Under the pieces are notes generated by a model. The model saw nothing but the letters and a program-made list of their open reading frames with translations, did not search any database and was not told the DNA's origin. Below, one piece after another: positions 1 through 5,537 of a DNA stretch of 5,684 nt (the first letter of the stretch is position 1; each line of letters starts with the position of its first letter). Both the position numbers and the translations under genes were made by a program. Source of the DNA: Candidatus Falkowiibacteriota bacterium (GTDB lineage: Bacteria; Patescibacteriota; Patescibacteriia; Patescibacteriales; UBA12465); contig CAIMEI010000153.1 in assembly GCA_903839955.1 (NCBI GenBank), positions 1 through 5,684 on the forward strand. The letters run 5' to 3'.

Positions 1-1
1 T

Positions 2-760
2 CACCAGGAAAATTTTGCAATTTTCCAGCGCCCGCGCGTGGTGATTGGTATTCCTTCTGATCTCACCGAGGTGGAGAAAAAGGCGGTGGAAGATGCGGCT
101 AAATCGGCCGGCGCCCGCAAGGTGTATTTAATTGAAGAAGCCATGGCGGCGGCCATTGGCGCCCGCTTGCCGGTAACGGAAGCAACGGCCACGATGGTGG
201 TGGAAATTGGCGGCGGCTCTTCGGAGATTGCCGTGATTTCGCTCGGCGGCGTGGTCACCTGGAAATCCTTGCGCCTGGCCGGCAACGAATTTGATAATAA
301 TATTATTGAATATATCCGTGAGGAATTTAATATTTTAATTGGCGAACAGGTGGCGGAAAAAATCAAACTGACCATCGGTTCGGCGATGCCTCTGGATGAA
401 CCGAAAGAAATTGAAGTGCGCGGCCGCGACCTAGTGAATGGTTTGCCGAAGGCGGTGGTGGTGAGCGACAAGCAAATTCGAGAAGCACTTTCGCGCACAG
501 TGGGAAAAATTATTGAACAAATCAAAATAATTTTAGAGACCACGCCACCTGAATTGGTTGCGGATATTTACGAACGGGGAATTTTTCTTTCCGGCGGCGG
601 CGCCTTATTGCGCGGTCTGGACAAGGCGATTTCCATTGCCGCTAAAATTCCGGTGAAGATTGTTGACGACCCCTTAACCTGCGTGGCACGCGGTACTGGA
701 TATCTTTTGGCCAACAAAGAATTATTAGAGAAGGTGGTTCTGCCTTCAGTGAGCGGATAG
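2..760 (+). CDS. mreB: Rod shape-determining protein MreB, C-terminal about three quarters (5' truncated by window edge)
   Basis: MreB is the bacterial actin homologue: ATP-bound filaments on the inner membrane face that orient elongation-mode peptidoglycan synthesis. The reading frame is open from base 2, and 252 residues are visible. Full-length MreB is usually about 340 residues, so roughly 90 N-terminal residues, including the phosphate-1 motif, lie upstream. The GTG/ATG-like codons near base 38 are internal, because the family motif RPRVVIGIPS begins before them. Visible landmarks are VVIGIPSDLTEVEKKAV, the connect segment LIEEAMAAAIGA (128-163), phosphate-2 VVEIGGGSSE (197-226), GSA followed by EIEVRGRDL, the adenosine motif LSGGGALLRGLD (587-622) and the C-terminal DPLTCVARGTG. 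Three usually conserved positions differ: EEP is EEA, the phosphate-2 Asp is Glu (GAA at 203-205) and GGGTT is GGGSS. The protein is otherwise collinear with MreB, and mreC follows after 4 nt. Family identity is very secure; retention of normal ATPase activity is not. Confidence 0.96.
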   Translation, partial: HQENFAIFQRPRVVIGIPSDLTEVEKKAVEDAAKSAGARKVYLIEEAMAAAIGARLPVTEATATMVVEIGGGSSEIAVISLGGVVTWKSLRLAGNEFDNNIIEYIREEFNILIGEQVAEKIKLTIGSAMPLDEPKEIEVRGRDLVNGLPKAVVVSDKQIREALSRTVGKIIEQIKIILETTPPELVADIYERGIFLSGGGALLRGLDKAISIAAKIPVKIVDDPLTCVARGTGYLLANKELLEKVVLPSVSG

Positions 761-764
761 CAAT

Positions 765-1583
765 ATGAAAAAGAAAAGTTTTAATTTTTTAATCAGCCGG
801 CGGATGGTGGTTTCGCTTTCCATCGCCGCTTTTTTATTAGCCGGCCACTATTTGGGTCTATTTAACCCCTTGGAAAGCACGTTTTTTTCGGCGGCCGGAC
901 CGTTTAACCAGTGGCTTTTCCGGCGCGGCGCGAACATCAACCAAAACTACCAAGAGAGCAGCAAGAATTTGGCGGCCGAGCTGTCTTCTTGCCAGGGGAA
1001 AGTCGCCAGCCTGGCGGTCGCCTCGGCGCAGGTGAGCGAGCTGCAGGATGAAAATAATAAATTACGGTCGTTTATCAGCTTTTTTAGCAATAATGAATAT
1101 CGCAAAGTTTTTGCCGATGTTTTGACTCAGGAGTCACTAGCCGAAAACAACGAGGCGCGCCAGAATATTATTATTGATCGCGGCTTCAAAGACGGCGTTT
1201 TGGTCGGGCTGGGCGTTATTGATCAAAATGGCGTGATTGTCGGCAAAGTCACCGAGGTCAAGGATCATAGCGCAAAAGTTTGTTTGGTGACCTCCGACTC
1301 TTGTAAATTGGCGGCCACTATTCAAAATAGCGATCGGACCATTGGCGTCAGTGAGGGGAGCCTGGGGCTGACGGTGAAGATGAATTTTATTCCGCAGACG
1401 GAAAAAATTAATGTTAATGATTTGGTGATTACCTCGGGGTTGGGAGAAATTATTCCGCGCGGGCTGGTGATTGGCCGAGTTTCGGAGGTGCTGAATAAGA
1501 GCAACGAAATTTGGCAGAGCGCGACGATTGAGCCCTTCGTGGATCAAGATAACTTAACTATCGTTTCGGTGGTTTTGCCTTAG
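765..1583 (+). CDS. mreC: Rod shape-determining protein MreC
   Basis: MreC is a bitopic inner-membrane protein whose extracytoplasmic part links MreB and MreD to PBP2 and activates elongasome synthesis. This 272-residue protein has the family architecture. A short basic cytoplasmic tail (KKK, then SRR at 11-13) precedes one membrane helix at about 14-33. A hydrophilic segment likely to form a coiled coil runs at about 60-105 and contains SELQDENNKLRSF, typical of the MreC dimer helix. The beta-rich core follows, with IIIDRGFKDGVLVGLGVI (about 135-152), NGVIVGKVTEV (155-165) and the diagnostic repeat VNDLVITSGLGEIIPRGL (217-234) followed by VIGRV. The length is normal. The ATG lies 4 nt after the mreB stop. 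A later ATG at codon 14 would remove the basic tail, so the first ATG is preferred. There is no clear Shine-Dalgarno, only a weak GAGCGGA overlapping the end of mreB. The gene is probably translated together with mreB and mreD. Confidence 0.93.
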   Translation: MKKKSFNFLISRRMVVSLSIAAFLLAGHYLGLFNPLESTFFSAAGPFNQWLFRRGANINQNYQESSKNLAAELSSCQGKVASLAVASAQVSELQDENNKLRSFISFFSNNEYRKVFADVLTQESLAENNEARQNIIIDRGFKDGVLVGLGVIDQNGVIVGKVTEVKDHSAKVCLVTSDSCKLAATIQNSDRTIGVSEGSLGLTVKMNFIPQTEKINVNDLVITSGLGEIIPRGLVIGRVSEVLNKSNEIWQSATIEPFVDQDNLTIVSVVLP

Positions 1584-1584
1584 T

Positions 1585-2124
1585 ATGTTCTGGAAAATTA
1601 TCAAAAAAATAATTCTGCTAATTCTCGCCTTGCTCGCGGTTTTTTTGCAATTTTCCTTTATTCCATCGCTGCCGCCTTTTTTTCAAGCCATCAATTTGCC
1701 GCTCGCCGCTCTTTTGGTCGCCCTGATTTTCTTGGGGTTAAAAGAAGCTCTGGTGGCCGCTTTGATTTTTGGTTTTTTTCTGGATTCTTGGCATTTCTCG
1801 CCCTTCGGCATCTATTTGCTGACTTTTTTGGCGATTATTATTTTCGCGCAGATCATTTTGACTCATTGGCTGACCGACCGATCCCTTTATTCTTTTGCCG
1901 CGCTCACTTTTTTCAGCTCCTTGGTCTTTAGCTTGGTCTGGAATTTACTTAATTTTTTCTTTTCCTGGAATAATGACAGCGGACATTTTTTCTTGTTTTC
2001 TTGGGGTTTTTTGAAGCAGACTTCTTTTTCGGTCTTTTGGCTGGTGCTGATTGGCGGCCTGTGTTTTATCATCTTGTCGCTCACGAGCAACCGCTTGAAG
2101 CCGGTATTTTTGAAAAAGAGATGA
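1585..2124 (+). CDS. mreD: Rod shape-determining protein MreD (polytopic membrane protein)
   Basis: MreD is the small multi-spanning membrane partner of MreC in the elongasome. The 179-residue product is extremely hydrophobic and rich in Phe, Leu and Ile. By eye it has five or six membrane segments, at about 7-27, 37-64 (possibly two), 75-95, 101-127 and 148-168, with a basic end (KPVFLKKR). The family-like part is GLKEALVAALIFGFFLDSWH then FSPFGIYLL (51-79), matching the MreD pattern of a Gly-rich helix, an Asp after it, and a P-x-G segment. Sequence conservation in this family is low, so the call rests on length, topology, this motif and position after mreBC. The start is 1 nt after the mreC stop with no ribosome-binding site, so translational coupling is likely. 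It ends in TGA. Reading through that codon would enter the kinase gene out of frame, so TGA acts as a real stop. The next gene's promoter overlaps the 3' end. Confidence 0.87.
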   Translation: MFWKIIKKIILLILALLAVFLQFSFIPSLPPFFQAINLPLAALLVALIFLGLKEALVAALIFGFFLDSWHFSPFGIYLLTFLAIIIFAQIILTHWLTDRSLYSFAALTFFSSLVFSLVWNLLNFFFSWNNDSGHFFLFSWGFLKQTSFSVFWLVLIGGLCFIILSLTSNRLKPVFLKKR

Positions 2125-2139
2125 GTTTCGTGTTATATT
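2110..2139 (+). promoter_or_regulatory. Sigma70-type promoter with extended -10, upstream of the PfkB kinase gene
   Basis: TTGAAA at 2110-2115 matches the -35 consensus at five of six positions. After an 18-bp spacer, TATATT at 2134-2139 matches the -10 consensus at five of six. A TG at 2131-2132, one base before the -10, forms an extended -10. Transcription would start at about 2145-2147, and the kinase ATG is at 2148. The transcript would therefore have 0-3 untranslated bases, and no Shine-Dalgarno is present in the gap. The -35 lies inside mreD coding sequence. This is the clearest promoter match I see and it sits at one of the only two gaps longer than 5 nt, which supports a transcription-unit boundary here. 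It is a prediction from consensus only. Confidence 0.55.
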
Positions 2140-2147
2140 GAATTCAT

Positions 2148-3182
2148 ATGGATAAAATTATTACAATTGGCGGGATCACTAAAGACATTAGTTTTCTCGT
2201 TTCCGATGGCGTGATCATCAAGAATCACCGCGATTTGTTGCACCAAGAAATGCTGGCCTTTGAACGAGGATCCAAAATCCGGGTGGACAAATTTCACCAC
2301 CTCTTCGGCGGCGGCGCGGCCAACGCCGCGGTTAATTTGGCCAAATCAGGTTTTGAAGTTTCTTGCGCTGGTGCGGTCGGCGATGACTACGAGGGCCGGG
2401 AAGCGCTCGCTAATCTCAAAAAACACCAAATCAAAACGGAGTTAATCGCGGTGGAAAAGGGCAAGGAAACTGGTTTTTCTTTCGTTTTAATAGAAAAGGA
2501 AGATTCAGCGCGTAAAAATTTAGCGGCTTATTCCAAGAAAGCTGGCACCAGAATTATCTTTGCCAACCGTTGTGCGAATGATGATTTTTTTCTTTCCGAA
2601 ACCGCCGGCGCTAAATTGCGTGCGGCCAGCTGGCTTTACTTAGCTTCTTTGGGGCATAATTGGGAAAAGACCCTTAAGGTGATCGTCAAACAGAAAAAAG
2701 CCAAGCTCGCTTGGAATCCGGGCAGTCTGCAATACGGTGAAGGAGCGGCGAAGATGGCCCCCTATTTGAAACACACGGAATTATTATTGATGAACTCCGA
2801 AGAGGCAATTGAACTGGTTTCTTCTTATCCGGCCTATCGCCATCAGAATCGGCGCTTTTTCTTGCGGGTAGAAAATCTTTTGGCCGCCCTCAAAAGCTTC
2901 GGTCCGAAAATTGTGGTGATCACTTCCGGCGAAGACGGCGCCGACGCTTTTGACGGCACGGATTTTTACCATCAAGATATTATTAAAGAAAAAAATAAAA
3001 TAGACACGACCGGCATCGGCGATGTGTTTAATTCCTCTGTTCTGGCGGGCTTGATTCTTTCTGGCGGCCAGCTCGGCGAAGCGCTGAAAGCCGCCGCCAA
3101 AAATGCCGCCGCCAAAGTTGGCAGTCTGGGTGCGCAGAACGGCATCGTTGATTTGCGTCCCTATTTTAAAACTAAAAAATAA
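2148..3182 (+). CDS. PfkB/ribokinase-family carbohydrate (or nucleoside) kinase
   Basis: Members of this superfamily transfer the ATP gamma-phosphate to a hydroxyl of a sugar, sugar phosphate or nucleoside. The 344-residue protein opens with the typical strand IITIGGITKDISF. PfkB signature 1 is at FGGGAANAAVNLAKSG to VGDDYEGRE (53-84), the mid-domain has WNPGSLQ (189-195) and LLLMNSEEA (212-220), and the late region has IVVITSGEDGA (255-265). Signature 2 is DTTGIGDVFNSS (286-297), forming the anion hole, with D292 as the expected catalytic base. All core catalytic elements look intact. Residues 17-50 form a longer lid insertion than in minimal ribokinases. The substrate cannot be assigned from sequence. 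The downstream RmlC-like and RmlB genes suggest a sugar or sugar phosphate, but adenosine-like substrates are not excluded. It is the first gene after the predicted promoter and ends 4 nt before the cupin gene. Confidence 0.88.
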   Translation: MDKIITIGGITKDISFLVSDGVIIKNHRDLLHQEMLAFERGSKIRVDKFHHLFGGGAANAAVNLAKSGFEVSCAGAVGDDYEGREALANLKKHQIKTELIAVEKGKETGFSFVLIEKEDSARKNLAAYSKKAGTRIIFANRCANDDFFLSETAGAKLRAASWLYLASLGHNWEKTLKVIVKQKKAKLAWNPGSLQYGEGAAKMAPYLKHTELLLMNSEEAIELVSSYPAYRHQNRRFFLRVENLLAALKSFGPKIVVITSGEDGADAFDGTDFYHQDIIKEKNKIDTTGIGDVFNSSVLAGLILSGGQLGEALKAAAKNAAAKVGSLGAQNGIVDLRPYFKTKK

Positions 3183-3186
3183 TTTT

Positions 3187-3639
3187 ATGATCGAAGGAGT
3201 AATTATCAAACAGCTGGAAAAATTTACCGACGACCGCGGTTCTTTGATGGAAATTTTCCGTCAGGATAACTTAGATTTTCATCCGGCGATGGCCTATTTA
3301 AGCTGGACCAAGCCGCAAGTAGCGCGCGGACCGCATGAGCATGTCTATCAAAGCGATTGTTTTGCTTTTCCGGGTCCAGGAAATTTCCGTCTCCATCTCT
3401 GGGATCGCCGCAGCGGTTCCAAAACCAACGGTGAGAAGCTGGAGCTGATAGTTGGGCTAGACAATCCTTGCGTGGTGATTGTGCCGCCAGGCGTCGTCCA
3501 TGGCTACCAGTGCGTTTCCGAAGAAATGGCGCTGAGCATCAATTTCCCCGACAAGCTTTATAAAGGCTTGAATAAGAGCGAGGAAGTCGACGAAATCCGC
3601 TGGGAAAATGATGAAGCTTCGCCTTATAAAATAGGTTAA
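3187..3639 (+). CDS. Divergent dTDP-4-dehydrorhamnose 3,5-epimerase (RmlC)-family cupin
   Basis: Canonical RmlC epimerises C3 and C5 of dTDP-4-keto-6-deoxyglucose, the product of RmlB, on the way to dTDP-rhamnose. This 150-residue protein is shorter than the usual 180 or so but keeps the RmlC outline: FTDDRGSLMEIFRQDNLDF (13-31), ARGPHEH (46-52) in place of RGLHYQ, IVPPGVVHGYQCVSEE (98-113) and a closing IRW (137-139). H50 and H105 are the conserved histidines. Upstream in-frame codons back to 3103 would add 28 residues, but that extension reads the kinase gene out of frame, so the ATG at 3187 (MIEGVIIKQL) is the start, 4 nt after the kinase stop. The Lys normally following the RGLHYQ segment and the usual YK segment near the C-terminus are absent or changed. 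It may be a related isomerase or sugar-binding cupin rather than true RmlC. The nearby rmlB supports a role in deoxysugar nucleotide metabolism. Confidence 0.78.
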   Translation: MIEGVIIKQLEKFTDDRGSLMEIFRQDNLDFHPAMAYLSWTKPQVARGPHEHVYQSDCFAFPGPGNFRLHLWDRRSGSKTNGEKLELIVGLDNPCVVIVPPGVVHGYQCVSEEMALSINFPDKLYKGLNKSEEVDEIRWENDEASPYKIG

Positions 3640-3643
3640 ATAT

Positions 3644-4141
3644 ATGAATAAGGCATTAATCATTATTGATGCGCAAAAGGGATTCTTTAACGGTTTGACG
3701 GCCAAAACTTATTTCAGGATTAAGGATTTTATTGTGGGTCACGGACAGGATTATCAAGTGATAGTTTTCACGAAGTACCTTAATCATCCAAACAGTAATT
3801 TTGTACGGAACCTCAAATGGCGCGGTTTTATGAAAGAGGCGCAAACGGACATTGTTGATGAGTTGAAAATTTTTGTGACCAGCAAAAATCTTTTTCCTAA
3901 AGATACCTACGGATCTTTTGTGGATAATCGGCTGCTCAATTTTTTAAGAAAAAATAAAATTGATCAAGTTGAGCTGGCTGGCTTTGATACGGAAAATTGC
4001 GTCTTAACTTTTGCCCGCGATGCTTTTGATCGCGGGATGAAGGTGGCAGTTTGGAAAAATCTGGTAGCGAGCCATTCCAATAAAAAACTCCACCTGGCCG
4101 CTTTAGAAATAATTAGTAATAATATCGGTGAAATAAAATAA
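3644..4141 (+). CDS. Isochorismatase-family cysteine hydrolase, substrate unknown
   Basis: This superfamily cleaves amide, vinyl-ether or related bonds using an Asp-Lys-Cys triad. The 165-residue protein is a compact single domain. D9 lies in ALIIIDAQKGFF, K86 in FPKDTYGSF, and C119 in GFDTENCVLTFARDAFDRG (113-131), which also gives the family's cis-peptide neighbourhood just before the nucleophile. All three catalytic residues are in place. The zinc-ligand pattern of nicotinamidases (D-x-H-P-x-x-H type) is not present: the corresponding stretch is TKYLNHPNSNF (43-53), so a PncA call is not supported. There is no fusion to an aryl carrier domain, so an EntB-like siderophore role is also unlikely. 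The gene starts 4 nt after the cupin gene and stops 5 nt before the HIT gene. Its location in a sugar-nucleotide block hints at a salvage or detoxifying amide hydrolase, but that is inference only. Confidence 0.85.
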   Translation: MNKALIIIDAQKGFFNGLTAKTYFRIKDFIVGHGQDYQVIVFTKYLNHPNSNFVRNLKWRGFMKEAQTDIVDELKIFVTSKNLFPKDTYGSFVDNRLLNFLRKNKIDQVELAGFDTENCVLTFARDAFDRGMKVAVWKNLVASHSNKKLHLAALEIISNNIGEIK

Positions 4142-4146
4142 TCTTT

Positions 4147-4542
4147 ATGTGCATCTTCTGCCAAATAATTGCCGGGGAAATTCCCGTCAAACCAGTTTTT
4201 GAAAACGACCAGGTCTTTGCCTTCCTGGATCATGAGCCGATGAATTTCGGCCATGTTTTGGTGCTCCCTAGAAATCATTACGAAAATATTGAGGAAACAC
4301 CGGTGGAGGTTTTGCAGGCAATCATTGCCGCGGTCAAAGAAATTGGCCTGAAAATAAAGGATAAACTGGACTATCCGGCCTACAATGTCATCGTCAACAA
4401 CGGTCCGGAAGCCGGCCAAAAGGTTTTTCATTCTCACTGGCACATTACCCCGCGCCTGGATGTTGGAGAAATAATCTGGCCGCCGCAAAAAGAATATGGT
4501 CCGGGGGAAATGGAAGAAATTTTAGAAAAACTATTATCTTAA
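4147..4542 (+). CDS. HIT-family protein (histidine triad nucleotide hydrolase/transferase), zinc-type
   Basis: HIT proteins hydrolyse nucleoside phosphoramidates, dinucleoside polyphosphates or related nucleotide conjugates through a nucleotidyl-histidine intermediate. The 131-residue product has the complete domain. An N-terminal CIFC pair (C2, C5) precedes IIAGEIPVKPVFENDQVFAFLD, then GHVLVLPRNHYENI (35-48), NVIVNNGPEAGQKVFH (80-95) and the histidine triad HSHWHI (95-100). H97, the middle histidine, is the expected nucleophile. C2, C5, H44 and H95 match the usual structural zinc site of the CxxC-type HIT proteins. Length and motif order are normal and no catalytic residue is missing. The ATG is 5 nt after the hydrolase stop, and rmlB follows 4 nt after its own stop. 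The sequence does not separate Hint-type phosphoramidase from Ap4A hydrolase or adenylylsulfatase activity. The HIT fold is shared with GalT-type uridylyltransferases, but nothing here shows sugar nucleotide transfer. Confidence 0.92.
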   Translation: MCIFCQIIAGEIPVKPVFENDQVFAFLDHEPMNFGHVLVLPRNHYENIEETPVEVLQAIIAAVKEIGLKIKDKLDYPAYNVIVNNGPEAGQKVFHSHWHITPRLDVGEIIWPPQKEYGPGEMEEILEKLLS

Positions 4543-4546
4543 AAGT

Positions 4547-5515
4547 ATGAAAATCCTCGTCACCGGCGGCGCCGGTTTTATCGGTTCCAATTTTATTCAT
4601 TTTTGGCTAGCGCGGCACCCGGAAGATTTTATCGTCAATCTGGATGCTTTGACTTATGCTGGCAATCTTGATAACCTGAGCGCATTAGCTGATAACTCGC
4701 ACTATCAATTTATCAAGGGCGATATCACCGACGAAAAATTGGTTAATGAAATCGTGAAGGGAATTAATTTGATTGTTCATTTTGCCGCCGAAAGCCATGT
4801 TGACCGGTCCATCAAAGACCCCGGCGCTTTCACTCGCACCAACATTGAAGGCACGCGCGTTCTCCTGGAAGCCGCCAAAAACAACGGCAATATCCGCTTC
4901 CACCACATTTCTACCGACGAAGTTTTCGGCGCCCTCGCTTTTGACGCCCCGAAATTCAACGAAAAAACTCCTTACGACCCGCGCTCGCCCTATAGCGCTA
5001 GCAAGGCGGGGTCCGACCACTTGGTGCGCGCCTATTTTCACACCTACGGCTTGCCAATCACCATTTCCAATTGCTCCAATAACTACGGCCCCTACCAATT
5101 TCCCGAAAAACTAATTCCGCTGTTTGTCATCAATTTAATAGAAGGGAAGAAAGTACCAGTCTATGGTGAAGGAAAAAATATTCGGGATTGGATTCACGTG
5201 GAAGACCACAACCGCGGCGTCGAGCAGATTATTCAGAAGGGAAAAATCGGGGAAACTTATTGCTTGGGCGGCGATAGCGAAAAAACAAATTTGGAAATCA
5301 CCAAGAAGATATTGTCCCTGATGAATTGCGGTGAGGAAATGATCGAGAATGTTCCCGATCGGCTGGGCCACGATTTGCGCTACGCAATTGATTTTTCCAA
5401 AGCGGCCAAAGAGCTGGACTGGCGCCCGGAAATCAGTTTCGATGAAGGCCTGGAGAAAACCGTGGACTGGTACAAAAATAACCAGGATTGGTGGCAGAAG
5501 CTAAAAAATAAATAG
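4547..5515 (+). CDS. rmlB: dTDP-glucose 4,6-dehydratase (RmlB/RfbB)
   Basis: RmlB is an NAD-dependent short-chain dehydrogenase/reductase of the extended type. It converts dTDP-glucose to dTDP-4-keto-6-deoxyglucose, the branch point for rhamnose and other deoxysugars. The 322 residues carry every landmark. The Rossmann motif GGAGFIGSN spans 7-15 and DALTYAGNLDNL spans 33-44, a strong RmlB signature with the Asp for NAD ribose. HFAAESHVDRSI follows at 78-89. The ISTDEVFG motif (121-128) has the catalytic T123-D124-E125. The YSASK motif has Y149 and K153. NNYGPYQFPEKLIP (178-191) and NIRDWIHVEDH (211-221) complete the set. The length is at the short end of the family's 320-360. The ATG is 4 nt after the HIT stop, without a Shine-Dalgarno. 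The gene is probably co-transcribed with the kinase block; rmlA and rmlD are not in view. Codons from about 4800 to 5100 are strikingly C-ending compared with both flanks. Confidence 0.95.
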   Translation: MKILVTGGAGFIGSNFIHFWLARHPEDFIVNLDALTYAGNLDNLSALADNSHYQFIKGDITDEKLVNEIVKGINLIVHFAAESHVDRSIKDPGAFTRTNIEGTRVLLEAAKNNGNIRFHHISTDEVFGALAFDAPKFNEKTPYDPRSPYSASKAGSDHLVRAYFHTYGLPITISNCSNNYGPYQFPEKLIPLFVINLIEGKKVPVYGEGKNIRDWIHVEDHNRGVEQIIQKGKIGETYCLGGDSEKTNLEITKKILSLMNCGEEMIENVPDRLGHDLRYAIDFSKAAKELDWRPEISFDEGLEKTVDWYKNNQDWWQKLKNK

Positions 5516-5520
5516 TCTAA

Positions 5521-5534
5521 ATTTTAATTAAAAT
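5521..5534. repeat. Perfect 14-bp AT palindrome in the gap before the response regulator gene
   Basis: ATTTTAATTAAAAT reads identically on both strands and lies in the 22-base gap between rmlB and the response regulator, ending 3 bases before its ATG. It is too AT-rich and has no loop or T-tract arrangement to act as a convincing rho-independent terminator. It overlaps the area where a -10 element would sit (TTTAAT at 5523-5528), so it could be an operator for autoregulation or simply AT-rich promoter DNA. The palindrome itself is directly visible; any function is inference. Confidence 0.4.
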
Positions 5535-5537
5535 AAT

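Noticed and set aside
1..543. Long minus-strand open frame opposite mreB
   Set aside because: It mirrors a conserved MreB coding frame, its product shows no domain and is low-complexity Ser/Thr-rich, and codon bias of the real gene explains the lack of stops.
2122..2124. TGA as a sense codon (Gracilibacteria/Absconditabacteria-type code)
   Set aside because: TGA is absent in frame from all genes, and reading through this one would run out of frame into the kinase gene, so it behaves as a stop.
3103..3186. Upstream extension of the RmlC-like gene by 28 residues
   Set aside because: It overlaps the kinase gene by 80 bases and reads it out of frame; homologous proteins begin near MIEGVIIKQL at 3187.
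3644..4141. Nicotinamidase (PncA) or EntB-type isochorismatase
   Set aside because: The nicotinamidase metal-ligand pattern is missing at residues 43-53, and there is no carrier domain or siderophore neighbour.
3964..4488. 174-codon minus-strand open frame spanning the end of the cysteine hydrolase and the HIT gene
   Set aside because: It lies antisense to two genes with intact catalytic motifs and has no recognisable domain or start signal.
3625..4546. -10-like hexamers shortly before other starts (TATAAA 3625, TAAAAT 4134, TATTAT 4532)
   Set aside because: No matching -35 at proper spacing, and they can be produced by AT-rich 3' codons and TAA stops within 4-5 nt gene gaps.
4685..5114. 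Open frames of 113 and 137 codons inside rmlB on both strands
   Set aside because: They fall in the GC-rich core of rmlB where stops are rare in all frames, and their products are low complexity.
5516..5537. Rho-independent terminator after rmlB
   Set aside because: The only symmetry is an all-A/T palindrome without a GC stem or loop, so a functional terminator is not supported.
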